Assembly (NCBI GenBank): GCA_016870355.1
Contig: VGBR01000001.1
Coordinates: 314,989 to 378,988, forward strand
Source: Actinomycetota bacterium
Lineage (GTDB): Bacteria > Actinomycetota > Acidimicrobiia > IMCC26256 > PALSA-555
Length of the DNA: 64,000 bases
Direction of reading: 5' to 3'
The notes under the pieces are model-generated. The model did not search any database. It saw only the letters and a program-made list of their open reading frames with translations, and was not told the DNA's origin. A program made the translations under genes and the position numbers. Shown here piece after piece: positions 7,462 through 15,638 of this stretch. The number at the start of each line of letters is the position of its first letter. Within the stretch, counting starts at the first letter, position 1.

Positions 7462-8556
7462 TCAACCGGAGACGCCAAGGTATCCCGTACGGTCTCGGAT
7501 CGCGTGCCCGATGACGCCGCTGGCCAGCGCCCCGTGACGTTCAAGCGCACGTACGAGGTCACCGGCGCGTGTGCTTTCGACCGCCAACAGGAGGCCGCCG
7601 CTGGTCTGCGCGTCGGCGAGCAGTAGCTGCTCGTCGAGCGGGAGCCCGTTCCACTCCACGTACTCAGTGATGAACGCGTGGTTTCGCTGCGTGCCGCCGG
7701 CGACCATGCCCTGGGCCAAGAGGTCGCGCACGCCGTCGATCACCGGCACCGCCGGTGCATCGAGCTCCGCTCCGAGGCCCGAGGCGACGAGCATCTCGCG
7801 GAGATGGCCGACCAACCCGAACCCGGTGACGTCGGTGGCGGCGTGCACCGCGTCGCCAAGCTCGAGCGCAGCGTCGCGTGCCCCAGCGTTCAACGTCGTC
7901 ATCACTCGAACTGCTTCGGCGACACGCTCGTCTGGCGCCGCGTCGCGCTTGACCGCGGTGGAGATCACGCCAAGCCCGATCGGCTTTGTGAGCACGAGCG
8001 CGTCGCCCGCTTGTGCGCCGGCGTTGGTCAGCACCCTGGCGGGGTCGACCGTGCCGACGACGGCCAGCCCGAACTTGGGCTCGGCATCGTCGATCGAGTG
8101 ACCGCCGGCAACGAGCGCGCCGGCGGTTCGTACGACGTCGGCACCGCCGTCGAGCACGCGCGCGAGGAGCTCAAATGGCAGTCCTGCTCGCGGCCATGCG
8201 ACCAGGTTCAGCGCGAGCAACGGGGTGCCGCCCATCGCGTACACGTCGGAGAGCGCGTTGGTCGCAGCGATGCGGCCCCAGTCGTAGGGGTCGTCGACAA
8301 TAGGGGTGAAGAAGTCGGTGGTCATGACGATCGCGAGGTCGTCGCGCAGGCGGTAGACGGCCGCGTCATCGGCCGTGTCGAACCCGACGAGCAGGTCAGG
8401 GTCGGTCGTGTCGCGGTCGAACCCTTGGACGAGACCCAGCACCGTGCGCAGGTCGTCGGGTGAGAGCTTGCAGGCGCAGCCAGCGCCGTGCGAGAAGCGC
8501 GTGAGGCGGATGCGCTCCTCGACGCCCGTTCCGTCGCGTGTAGGTGACGTGCTCAG
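7462..8556 (-). CDS. selD: Selenide, water dikinase (selenophosphate synthetase), cysteine form
   Basis: SelD makes selenophosphate from selenide and ATP, the selenium donor for selenocysteine or selenouridine. The frame matches the AIRS/PurM-like family throughout (MTTDFFTPIVDDPYDWGRIAATNALSDVYAMGG, TDVTGFGLVGHL, ADAQTSGGLL). The first ATG/GTG/TTG in frame is GTG 8442, but that would remove the active site. Upstream the same frame reads IRLTRFSHGAGCACKLSPDDL, matching the E. coli N-terminus with its catalytic Cys17 and Lys20. The only plausible start that keeps it is CTG 8556, overlapping the preceding TGA as CTGA. The catalytic residue is Cys, not Sec. No selA, selB, tRNA-Sec or selU-like gene is in the window. 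Confidence 0.9.
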   Translation of the reverse strand: MSTSPTRDGTGVEERIRLTRFSHGAGCACKLSPDDLRTVLGLVQGFDRDTTDPDLLVGFDTADDAAVYRLRDDLAIVMTTDFFTPIVDDPYDWGRIAATNALSDVYAMGGTPLLALNLVAWPRAGLPFELLARVLDGGADVVRTAGALVAGGHSIDDAEPKFGLAVVGTVDPARVLTNAGAQAGDALVLTKPIGLGVISTAVKRDAAPDERVAEAVRVMTTLNAGARDAALELGDAVHAATDVTGFGLVGHLREMLVASGLGAELDAPAVPVIDGVRDLLAQGMVAGGTQRNHAFITEYVEWNGLPLDEQLLLADAQTSGGLLLAVESTRAGDLVRALERHGALASGVIGHAIRDRTGYLGVSG

Positions 8557-9569
8557 ACGACTCGCGCTGCTCCGCTCGGGCTGCCCCAGATCGGCCTTTC
8601 CATGACGGCGTTCTGGCTGCTCGATGCGTCGATGATCATCCCGCCGCCGACGTAGAGCGCGACGTGGCTGGAGCCATCCGGACCCCAGAAGATGAGGTCG
8701 CCAGGCTGGACCGCGGCCAGCGGGATCTGCACGTTGCTGCTGAATTGGTTCGAAGAGTTGTTCCCGATCGAGACGCCGGCAGCACCCCAGGCCGACAACG
8801 TGAGGCCGGAGCAGTCGTAGCTCGGGCCGGTGCGTGGGCTCGTCGAGTACGGAGCACCGACCAGGCCTCGTGCGTAGGCGATGGCCTGCGCGGCGCTGCC
8901 ATTTGGCGGCCCGACGTTGGGCCCAGAGAACTTCGCCCTCGCGGCAGCGCCACGGCGCGCTTGCTCGGCGGCCACGGCGGCCGCGATCTCACCGGAGATC
9001 TGGTCGTAGAGGCGCTGCTGCTCAGCGCGGGCCGCGTTGACGGCGGCCGCAGCCGCGTCGATCGCTGCCGTCTCGGCCGCGGCGGCATCACGGAGCCGCG
9101 CGGCTTCTTGCCGGCGGACCTCGAGGTCCTGCTGTGCGGCCTTGAGCTTGCCGAGGAGGTCGTCGTCGGCCTCGGCCCGCGCGGCCGAGTACTGGTCACG
9201 CGACACCAGCTCTGACGGGTCGCCGTCCTCGAACCAGGAGGAGCCCGCGCCGCTGGAGTGCTCGCGGTAGAGCGCGGCTGCGTTCGCGCGCACCTGTGCC
9301 TTGATGCGCTTCACCTCTTCGCGGGCCGCGGTCATCATCGCCTCGGCTTCGGCGACCTGGGCCTGCGCGGCGTCGCGGCGGGCGGTCGCGGCGTTCAGGT
9401 TCTCAGCCAGTCGGCTCATCTCGACGTCGGACGCTTCGATCGCATCCGCGAGCGCGGCGGCCTGTGCTCGCTTGTCGTCGAGGCTCTGCGCGCCGACACC
9501 GCCGGCGAACACCATGCTCGTCGCCAGTGTGACTGCGACGACGGCGAACCAACGATGACAGTGACGCAT
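8553..9569 (-). CDS. Secreted NlpC/P60 peptidoglycan endopeptidase with coiled coil
   Basis: The 338-residue protein has a Sec signal (about residues 1-27, ending GGVGAQS), a long Ala/Arg/Glu-rich coiled coil (about 30-215) and a C-terminal NlpC/P60 domain. The catalytic Cys is in YDCSGLTLSAWG near residue 254 and the catalytic His in SSHVALYVGGG; PGDLIFWG precedes it. This plan is that of actinobacterial RipA/Rpf-associated hydrolases that cut peptide stems in the septum and keep themselves inhibited by the coiled coil. The stop overlaps the CTG start proposed for selD. The leader (9570-9599) is short and shows no riboswitch. Confidence 0.9.
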   Translation of the reverse strand: MRHCHRWFAVVAVTLATSMVFAGGVGAQSLDDKRAQAAALADAIEASDVEMSRLAENLNAATARRDAAQAQVAEAEAMMTAAREEVKRIKAQVRANAAALYREHSSGAGSSWFEDGDPSELVSRDQYSAARAEADDDLLGKLKAAQQDLEVRRQEAARLRDAAAAETAAIDAAAAAVNAARAEQQRLYDQISGEIAAAVAAEQARRGAAARAKFSGPNVGPPNGSAAQAIAYARGLVGAPYSTSPRTGPSYDCSGLTLSAWGAAGVSIGNNSSNQFSSNVQIPLAAVQPGDLIFWGPDGSSHVALYVGGGMIIDASSSQNAVMERPIWGSPSGAARVV

Positions 9570-9599
9570 CGCGCCTCTCCGCTCGGCAGGACGGTTCGG

Positions 9600-9634
9600 A
9601 AAAAGAACAGACCCGTACGTCTGCCGTACGGGTC
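9600..9634 (-). terminator. Rho-independent terminator for the gene at 9692
   Basis: A perfect 10-bp inverted repeat, GACCCGTACG (9610-9619) and CGTACGGGTC (9625-9634), with a 5-base loop. Read on the minus strand the stem is followed by TGTTCTTTTT (9609-9600), the T-run of an intrinsic terminator. It lies between the thioredoxin-like gene and the NlpC gene and so separates two minus-strand units. Confidence 0.75.
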
Positions 9635-9691
9635 AGAGGGCACCCTATACCGATGGTCCCGGGGCCTGTCGCATCCCGGGAAAATGGCTGT

Positions 9692-10174
9692 TCAGAGCAC
9701 TGGCCAGCCCTGGAAGGCCGGTGGGTCGCCCTCGCTGGCGACCTCGGGTGTCGTCCACGCCGTGAGCTCGGACGCCTCGCGCGTCACTCGCTGCCACTCG
9801 CGTGGATCCCATCCTTCAGCGGCCGTCACGAGTGACGTGTCCTGTCGCAACAGCACGCACGCGGGGAGTCGCTCGAGCCCGAGGCTCTTGACGAGCTCGA
9901 GATCGGGGTCCACGTAGGTGACGACCGTGGACTCCGCGTCGCCGAGCATGCGCTTGGCGACGGACTCGGGGCCGGTCACGACGAACGCGAAGCGACAGTC
10001 GGCGTCACCGAACACCTGGAAGAGGCGCATCCCGATCGGGACATAGGACGCGGCCTCGGATCGCGCCGGCAGGACGACGAGGAAGAGGTGGAACATCGTC
10101 GACCAGTCGTCGAGCGTCCGGGTGACGCCCTGGCTGGTCGTCAGCTTCAGCGCCGGATCGGGGTTCTTCGCCAC
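9692..10174 (-). CDS. Thioredoxin-fold/redoxin-like protein without an obvious CxxC
   Basis: A 160-residue soluble protein whose pattern resembles AhpC/thioredoxin-like folds: LKLTTSQGVTRTLDDW at the N-terminus, a hydrophobic strand LFLVVLPARSEA, FAFVVTGPESVAKRM, TYVDPDLELVKSLGLERLPACVLL with the family's cis-Pro-like ERLPACVLL segment. No CxxC or peroxidatic TxxC motif is visible at the expected place, so redox activity is doubtful. It is a single-gene unit followed by a strong terminator. The call is by pattern only. Confidence 0.6.
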   Translation of the reverse strand: MAKNPDPALKLTTSQGVTRTLDDWSTMFHLFLVVLPARSEAASYVPIGMRLFQVFGDADCRFAFVVTGPESVAKRMLGDAESTVVTYVDPDLELVKSLGLERLPACVLLRQDTSLVTAAEGWDPREWQRVTREASELTAWTTPEVASEGDPPAFQGWPVL

Positions 10175-10194
10175 GTCCGGAGCGTACGCGCTCG

Positions 10195-10220
10195 CTCCGC
10201 CGTAGCCCGTGACGGCGGAG
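10195..10220 (-). terminator. Hairpin downstream of the metallo-beta-lactamase-fold gene
   Basis: A 9-bp perfect stem, CTCCGCCGT (10195-10203) with ACGGCGGAG (10212-10220), and an 8-base loop, beginning 4 bases after the stop of the gene at 10224. There is no T-run on either side, so it may be a pause or factor-assisted terminator. Confidence 0.4.
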
Positions 10221-10223
10221 AGC

Positions 10224-11042
10224 TCAGCCGAGCCCGATCGCCTTCAGCATCGAAGGCGGGATCTCGTCCTTGTCTTCGCTGAGCAACGCAGCCCGCTCGA
10301 CGTTGATCGGATCGCGTTGCTCCCGATCGAGCCAGTCGTCCCACGGGCCAGCGGGGATGGCGCCCTCGACGCAGTGACGCAGGTAGGCCTGGAGCTCGCG
10401 GGCTTCCCGCTCGCCGCCGACCGGGCCGTGACCGGGGACGATCGTGTCGGCGAGCTCGACGATGGCGTCGAGCATCGTCGCCCACTCCTGCGGGTCGCCT
10501 TGGAACGCGAGCGGCGTGACGCCGAAGAAGCACAGGTCGCCCGCAAAGAGGATGTCCGCGTCGGCGACGAGGACCATCACGTCGCCAGGGGTGTGACCCG
10601 AGGCGGGTAAGACCTCGACGCGAGGAGTGAGGTTCGCGGCGCCGTCGATGAGGTGGCTGACCGGACGGGTACCCATCTCGGCGAGCTCGTCGAACTCGTC
10701 AGTGAACGCGGGCATGAACGCCTTGTACGCGTCGAGCGGCATCGGGTGATCGAGGAGCTCGCTGGTGATGCGGGACGCGTAGACCGCGGCGTTGCGGAAC
10801 TTCGCGGTCCCGCCGACGTGATCGACGTGTGCGTGCGTGAGCACGACCCGCTTCACGGTGCGATCGAGCGCCGCGACTGCGTCGGCGAACGGCTCCCATT
10901 GCGACCGCACCATCAAGGTGTCGACCAGCGTGAGCCCGTCGTCGTCGGCGATCACGCCGGCGTTGCTCACGCCCGTCTCGCCACCCGGTTGGATCCAGGC
11001 CCAGACGCCGTCTGCGAGCTCGGTGAGCTCGGGTTGGGTCAC
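10224..11042 (-). CDS. Metallo-beta-lactamase-fold hydrolase
   Basis: A 272-residue MBL-fold protein. Zinc ligands are visible in THAHVDHVGG (HxHxDH near residue 95), GHTPGDVM (His) , FAGDLCFFG (bridging Asp) and VPGHGPVGG (last His). The N-terminus DGVWAWIQPGGETGVSNAGVIADDDGLTLVDTL is typical of the glyoxalase II/quinol-like hydrolase group. The substrate is unknown. It is divergent from the lyase gene at 11179; the 136-base gap holds no clear promoter that I can assign. Confidence 0.88.
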   Translation of the reverse strand: MTQPELTELADGVWAWIQPGGETGVSNAGVIADDDGLTLVDTLMVRSQWEPFADAVAALDRTVKRVVLTHAHVDHVGGTAKFRNAAVYASRITSELLDHPMPLDAYKAFMPAFTDEFDELAEMGTRPVSHLIDGAANLTPRVEVLPASGHTPGDVMVLVADADILFAGDLCFFGVTPLAFQGDPQEWATMLDAIVELADTIVPGHGPVGGEREARELQAYLRHCVEGAIPAGPWDDWLDREQRDPINVERAALLSEDKDEIPPSMLKAIGLG

Positions 11043-11178
11043 GAATCGAGCGTACGACGACGGCTACCTGCGGCAAAGGCGGCGATGTGGCTTGGCCGCT
11101 CGTCGCCGTCGGGAGGCGCAGCTTGCGGAGCCGACCCGGGATGGCGGATACCCGAGCCGCGGTCGGTAGCCTCAGGCG

Positions 11179-12123
11179 ATGTCCGAGCGCAGCCGTCACC
11201 TTCCCCGTCGCGCCTGCCTGGCGGTTCCTGGCTCGAGCGAGAAGATGCTCGGCAAGGCACCTGGTGTCGGCGCCGACATGGTCTTCCTCGACCTCGAGGA
11301 CGCCGTCGCACCGCTCGAGAAGGAAGCGGCGCGCGACCTGATCGTGAAGGCGATCAACGAGCAGGACTGGGGCGAGACCATCGTCTGCGTCCGCGTGAAC
11401 GCGTGGGACACCGAGTGGACCTACCGCGACGTCATCCACATCGTGGAGAACGCGTCCGAGCGCCTCGACGAGCTCATGTTGCCGAAGGTGCAGAGCGCGG
11501 CCGACGTGCAGGCACTTGACATGCTCCTCACCCAGATCGAGCAGGCCACGGGTCGCCAGTCGACTGTCGGCATCGAGGCCCAGATCGAGACGGCGCGCGG
11601 GCTCATCAACGTCGACGAGATCTGCGCTGCGTCACCCCGGCTCGAGACGATCGTGTTCGGCCCCGCCGACTTCGCGGCGTCGACCGAGATGCCCGTGCTC
11701 ACCGGTGGAGTGCAGATCGACGACTATCCCGGCGACCACTTCCACTACGTGTTCGCGCGCATCCTCATGGCCGGGCGCGCAAACGGGCTCCAAGTCATCG
11801 ACGGCCCGTTCCTGAAGATCCGAGAGCTTGACGCGTTGCGCGACTATTCGATGCGCACCCGCATCCTCGGGTACGACGGCAAGTGGGCGCTGCACCCCGA
11901 CCAAGTCCCAGTGATCAACGAGGTGTTCACGCCGACCCAGGAGCAGTTCGACCACGCCTGGGACATCCTCGACGCCTACGAGAAGGCGACCACCGAGGGC
12001 GGCGCGGGTGAGCGCAAGGGCGCGGTCATGTTCGGCGACGAGATGATCGACGAGGCCAGCCGCAAGATGGCGCTGAAGTTCGTGTCCCGCGGCGAGCGCG
12101 CCGGCATGAACCGCTCGGCGTAG
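11179..12123 (+). CDS. CitE-like HpcH/HpaI aldolase, probably malyl-CoA/beta-methylmalyl-CoA lyase
   Basis: A 314-residue member of the CitE/Mcl family, TIM-barrel lyases that split (methyl)malyl-CoA or citramalyl-CoA with Mg. Family signatures: CLAVPGSSEKMLGKAP, VFLDLEDAVAP, LPKVQSAADVQALD, IEAQIETARGL (metal-binding Glu), VFGPADFAAS (metal-binding Asp), DGKWALHPDQVP and the late GDEMIDEASRKMA that is typical of actinobacterial Mcl linked to the ethylmalonyl-CoA pathway. The nearby gene at 12913 resembles methylsuccinyl-CoA dehydrogenase, which supports that pathway; a mycobacterial Rv2498c-type citramalyl-CoA lyase is the alternative. ATG 11179 was chosen as the first start before the conserved region. 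Confidence 0.85.
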   Translation: MSERSRHLPRRACLAVPGSSEKMLGKAPGVGADMVFLDLEDAVAPLEKEAARDLIVKAINEQDWGETIVCVRVNAWDTEWTYRDVIHIVENASERLDELMLPKVQSAADVQALDMLLTQIEQATGRQSTVGIEAQIETARGLINVDEICAASPRLETIVFGPADFAASTEMPVLTGGVQIDDYPGDHFHYVFARILMAGRANGLQVIDGPFLKIRELDALRDYSMRTRILGYDGKWALHPDQVPVINEVFTPTQEQFDHAWDILDAYEKATTEGGAGERKGAVMFGDEMIDEASRKMALKFVSRGERAGMNRSA

Positions 12124-12152
12124 AACGCGAACCGTCTGGGAAGACCAATCCC

Positions 12153-12434
12153 TTGACGACCGAGGTACGACGCGACGACGCTCAGAGCCGCTACGAGCTG
12201 GTGCTCGACGGACAAGTTGTCGGCATTGCCGAGTTCCGGAACAACGGCGATTGTCTCGTCTTCCCGCACACGGTGATCGACGAACCGTTGCGCGGCCGCG
12301 GACTTGGAGATGTACTCGTGAAGGGTGCACTCGACGACGTGCGTGCACGAGGCGAGCGCGTCGCACCCACCTGCTGGTTCGTCGCTGAGTACATCGACAC
12401 GCACCGCGAATACGCCGATCTCGTCGCTCGGTAG
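12153..12434 (+). CDS. Small GNAT-fold N-acetyltransferase (YjdJ/NATD1 type)
   Basis: A 93-residue protein matching the short CG-type acetyltransferase family (PF14542-like): VRRDDAQSRYELVLDGQVVGIAEFR, a central strand, then VIDEPLRGRGLGDVLVKGALDDVRARG with the acetyl-CoA-binding RGxG loop, and a terminal APTCWFVAEYI segment. Function of the family is poorly known. The frame starts at TTG 12153, 29 bases after the lyase stop; the first residues are not conserved, so the start is only probable. It is likely in one operon with the lyase. Confidence 0.8.
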   Translation: MTTEVRRDDAQSRYELVLDGQVVGIAEFRNNGDCLVFPHTVIDEPLRGRGLGDVLVKGALDDVRARGERVAPTCWFVAEYIDTHREYADLVAR

Positions 12435-12444
12435 GCTCGCGCGC

Positions 12445-12924
12445 GTGGAAGTAGTCGTCGTCCTGGCGCTGGTCGCCGGTGGCGGGCTCGCGTACCGGTG
12501 GGTTCGGCGTCGCCCCGGCGTCCCGATGAAGTGGCAGACGTCGCAGAGCGTGGCGGCCGACCTGCACCGGCGGATGCACCGGTCGCTCGACCGCACACGC
12601 GGCACGGTCAGTGAGGCGCGAAAGCGCGGGGTGCCGACCTCCGGCTACGAAGGACTGTGCGACCGGCTGGCCGCGACCGGTCGCGCCATCGATGACCAGC
12701 TCGTGCTCGCGTCACAGCTCCCGCCCGAGGCGCGCCACAAGGTGCTGCAGGAGCTGCGCTACCGAATCGCCGACGTCGAGAAGACCGGTGAGCGCATCGG
12801 CCGCGCTGCGCTCGAAGCAGCGACCCCCCTCGTGGGGAGCATCGACGACGCCCTCCACGACATCAACCAACGCCTCGACCACCACGCCGAAGCAATCAAC
12901 GAGCTCAGGGAGCTAGGAGGCTGA
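12445..12924 (+). CDS. Membrane-anchored hypothetical protein
   Basis: From GTG 12445 the product has 159 residues: an N-terminal membrane helix (VEVVVVLALVAGGGLAYRWV) followed by a charged, mostly helical cytoplasmic part with DINQRLDHHAEAINELREL at the end, which may be a short coiled coil. The family is unknown to me. The start is placed at GTG 12445, 10 bases after the acetyltransferase stop; a longer frame would overlap that gene by 110 bases. Its end overlaps the end of the convergent dehydrogenase gene by 12 bases. Confidence 0.65.
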   Translation: MEVVVVLALVAGGGLAYRWVRRRPGVPMKWQTSQSVAADLHRRMHRSLDRTRGTVSEARKRGVPTSGYEGLCDRLAATGRAIDDQLVLASQLPPEARHKVLQELRYRIADVEKTGERIGRAALEAATPLVGSIDDALHDINQRLDHHAEAINELRELGG

Positions 12925-14541
12925 GAGCGCCTGCTCCGCCAGCCGACGCGCGATGACTCTGAGACAGAGGGTCTCGTCGGCGCCTTCGAAGATCGAGAGC
13001 ACTCGGGCGTCGACGAAGTAGCGCGACACCGGGTACTCCTCGGCGTAGCCCATGCCGCCGTGGAGCTGCATCGCTTCGCGCGTCACCCACTCGGCGGCTC
13101 GGCACACGTACGCCTTGGCCATCGACGCCTCGAGCGTGCCGTCGCCTCGGCCCATGCGGCGGGCGACGTCGTACGAGAACTGCCGGCCGGCCTGGATCAG
13201 CGCCGCCATGCGGGCGAGCTTCACCTTCGAGAGCTGGTAGTCGAACACCAACTGCCCGAAGACCTTGCGCTCCTGCGCGTAGGCGAGTCCCGCGTCGAAC
13301 GCGGCCTGCATCACCCCGACGGCGCGCGCCGCGGTCTGAAGCCGACCGTTCTCGAAACCTTCCATCTGGAGGTAGAAGCCCCGGCCCTTGCCCGCGTCGC
13401 CGCCGATGAGGTTCTCGGCGGGCACGACCCAGTCGGAGAACGCGACTTCATAGGAGTGCATGCCGCGGTAGCCGATCGTGTCGATCGCACGGCCTTCGAG
13501 GGTTCCGCCACCGTCTTGGGTGAACGAGAACGAATGACCCGGTGCGGGCTCCTTCTCGACCACGAAGCACGACAGCCCTCGGTGTGACGCGCTCCGGTCG
13601 GGATCCGTGCGGGCCAACAGCATGATCACGTCAGCGCGCCCGGCGAACGTCGCCCAGGTCTTGACGCCGTTGATCGAATACCCGCCGTCGACTTCGGTGG
13701 CCATCACCTTGACGTTGGCGACGTCGGATCCGTAGTCGGGCTCGGTCACCATCACACCCACGAGCAGCTCGCCGCTCGCGATCTTGGGCAGCCATCGCTG
13801 CTTCTGCTCGTCGGTGCCGCCGCTCACGATGGCGCGGGTGAGGATCTCGGGACGCGTGATCAACGACCCGCCGATGCCGAGTGAGCCCCATGACAGCTCC
13901 TCGGTCGCAACCACCATGCCGAGATAGTCCGACTCGCCGCCGGCCGCGAAGCCGCCGAACTCCTCGGGCACCGAGAGCCCGAAGCCACCGAGCTCAGCCA
14001 GGCCCGCGATCAGCTCCTCTGGGATGTCTTCGTTCTCGCGGTGCACGTGCTCGGCGTGGGGCCGGATCTTGTCCTGAGCGAACTTCCGGAACGTCTCGCG
14101 CGCGAGCTCGAGGTCGTCGTCGAGGTGCGAGGGACCGGTCCCGTGGCGGTCGAGCTGGTCGGCGATCGCGGTCAGGAACGTCGGGGCGCGATGTGTCTCG
14201 ACGAACGGCAGCGCATCACCGAGGTCGCCGGCTTCGATGCCCCAAGCCGCCTCTCGACCGAGTACCCGGGTGCCGACGTCCCAGACGGCGTCCGCGATGA
14301 ACGCGCGCGCGAGGTGCGACTGGAAGTCGCCACGCGCGCCATAGTCGAGCATCACCCGACACGCTTGGACCGCGCTCGCTGCGTGCGCGAGGTCGTACGC
14401 CAGCACTTGATGCTCGTCGAGCCTGGCGACTGACACCCGGCCGTCGTCGGCCGCGGCGTGCGCGAGGTGTTGGCTCGCGCCGTCGACCATGTGCGCCGCC
14501 GTGTCGACCGCGGCCGCGGCGACGTCGAGCTCCTTCGTCAT
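12913..14541 (-). CDS. Acyl-CoA dehydrogenase with N-terminal extension, probably (2S)-methylsuccinyl-CoA dehydrogenase
   Basis: At 542 residues it is about 150 longer than ordinary acyl-CoA dehydrogenases. The extra N-terminal helical region (AHMVDGASQHLAHAAADDGRV, then AFIADAVWDVGTRVLG) and the total length are what is known for methylsuccinyl-CoA dehydrogenase of the ethylmalonyl-CoA pathway. The core shows VTEPDYGSDVANVKV (FAD binding), NGVKTWATFAGRAD and the C-terminal MQLHGGMGYAEEYPVSRYF, then DARVLSIFEGADETLCLRV, similar to the DARILNIFEGAAEIQ form of Mcd. It would oxidise methylsuccinyl-CoA to mesaconyl-CoA using FAD and ETF. Crotonyl-CoA carboxylase/reductase and ethylmalonyl-CoA mutase are not in the window. 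The general family is certain, the specificity is inferred. Confidence 0.82.
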   Translation of the reverse strand: MTKELDVAAAAVDTAAHMVDGASQHLAHAAADDGRVSVARLDEHQVLAYDLAHAASAVQACRVMLDYGARGDFQSHLARAFIADAVWDVGTRVLGREAAWGIEAGDLGDALPFVETHRAPTFLTAIADQLDRHGTGPSHLDDDLELARETFRKFAQDKIRPHAEHVHRENEDIPEELIAGLAELGGFGLSVPEEFGGFAAGGESDYLGMVVATEELSWGSLGIGGSLITRPEILTRAIVSGGTDEQKQRWLPKIASGELLVGVMVTEPDYGSDVANVKVMATEVDGGYSINGVKTWATFAGRADVIMLLARTDPDRSASHRGLSCFVVEKEPAPGHSFSFTQDGGGTLEGRAIDTIGYRGMHSYEVAFSDWVVPAENLIGGDAGKGRGFYLQMEGFENGRLQTAARAVGVMQAAFDAGLAYAQERKVFGQLVFDYQLSKVKLARMAALIQAGRQFSYDVARRMGRGDGTLEASMAKAYVCRAAEWVTREAMQLHGGMGYAEEYPVSRYFVDARVLSIFEGADETLCLRVIARRLAEQALSAS

Positions 14542-14585
14542 GGTCGGAGGCTAGCGATGGCGGTTGTCGCCGATCGCCTCCGAGA

Positions 14586-15635
14586 TCACAAGGAGACGAC
14601 TGGCGTCGAGAGGATCGTCGTGCTCGTCGGCGCGGTCGTGCTCGTCGTCGATGCGGTCGTGGGTGGTGTCGGCGTCGTGCTCGTCGGCTCGTCGGACCCA
14701 GGCACCTTGCCACTGCCCGGGCTCTGGCGAACCGGTTGCTCGCGGTCGGGCACCGCTTGGCCTTCCACGTCGCACTGCTCGTCGAGGTACGCATACACGT
14801 AGGCCGCGAGCAGCGCCCCACCCGCCGGAGTGAAGTGGATGCCGTCCGAGGTCCGCACCCGCTCGTCCTCGCCGTCGACTCCGGGCAGCGTCGCCGCGTA
14901 CTGGCCGTCGCCATCTGAGAACAGGCGGAACGTGTCGACAAAGGTCACATCGGTGCGCTTGAGCACCCGCTCCTTCGCCACTTCGTTCACCTGCTCGACG
15001 GCACGGTTCTTGCGGTCATCTTTCAGTGTCGGTGATCCGACCCAGTAGACGATGCGGCCGTCGCCGGTGAGGAGGTCGAGCATCTCGTCGACGAGCCCGC
15101 CGTAGTTGATGCGCCAAGCCGGGTCGTCGCGTACGACGCCGGTGTCGTTCGCGCCGATGATGAACACGACGACTTCGGGATCGACACGCGCGATCTCTTC
15201 TTGCGCGCGTTCGGGCCAGTCGAAGAATCCCGGCGACGAGAGCCCGCTCGACGTGTGGTAGTCGAACGTAGGAAGGACGACGCCGGTCTCAGCCGTGCGT
15301 GCGCCGAGCGCAGGACCGAGCGTGCCGGCCAATGAGTCGCCCCCGATCCACAGCCGCAGCGGCTCTTCGGGTGTGAGCTCAGGCCGACACGCCGGTGCGA
15401 AGTCGAAGGCCGGACGCGGGTCGAGCGTGACGTCGGGCGGCAATAGGTCGGCGCGCAGCGTTGGCGGCTCGTCGCGCAACCAGAACGCCCAGGCGCTCCC
15501 CGCGATGATGGCGAGGGAGGCCAACGAGGCAATCGTCATGACCACCGCTCGTGCTCGCTGGCGCCGCGCATCGGCGCGACGGGCGCGCTCTTGCGCGTTG
15601 AGCTCCCAGCCGAGATCAGGGGTGTTGACGGGCAC
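14586..15635 (-). CDS. Membrane-anchored SGNH/GDSL-like hydrolase (DUF459 type)
   Basis: The 349-residue protein has one membrane helix near residues 28-50 (AVVMTIASLASLAIIAGSAW), then a large extracytoplasmic SGNH domain: LWIGGDSLAGTLGPALG (block I, nucleophile Ser), VVVFIIGANDTGVV (block III Asn) and TSDGIHFTPAGGALLAAYV (block V Asp and His). This pattern fits DUF459 proteins, whose likely role is acyl-ester hydrolysis or transfer on cell-surface sugars. The C-terminal 50 residues are a Thr/Ser/Pro-rich tail (TSTTPTPPTTASTTS), probably wall-spanning. It lies 3 bases after the stop of the ABC exporter gene read in the same direction, so the two may be co-transcribed. Confidence 0.85.
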   Translation of the reverse strand: MPVNTPDLGWELNAQERARRADARRQRARAVVMTIASLASLAIIAGSAWAFWLRDEPPTLRADLLPPDVTLDPRPAFDFAPACRPELTPEEPLRLWIGGDSLAGTLGPALGARTAETGVVLPTFDYHTSSGLSSPGFFDWPERAQEEIARVDPEVVVFIIGANDTGVVRDDPAWRINYGGLVDEMLDLLTGDGRIVYWVGSPTLKDDRKNRAVEQVNEVAKERVLKRTDVTFVDTFRLFSDGDGQYAATLPGVDGEDERVRTSDGIHFTPAGGALLAAYVYAYLDEQCDVEGQAVPDREQPVRQSPGSGKVPGSDEPTSTTPTPPTTASTTSTTAPTSTTILSTPVVSL

Positions 15636-15638
15636 GGC

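Noticed and set aside
9570-9691. A c-di-AMP (ydaO-type) riboswitch before the NlpC/P60 gene
   Set aside because: Such riboswitches often precede cell-wall hydrolase genes in actinobacteria, but the leader is only about 120 bases and is mostly a terminator of the upstream gene; no conserved riboswitch core was seen.
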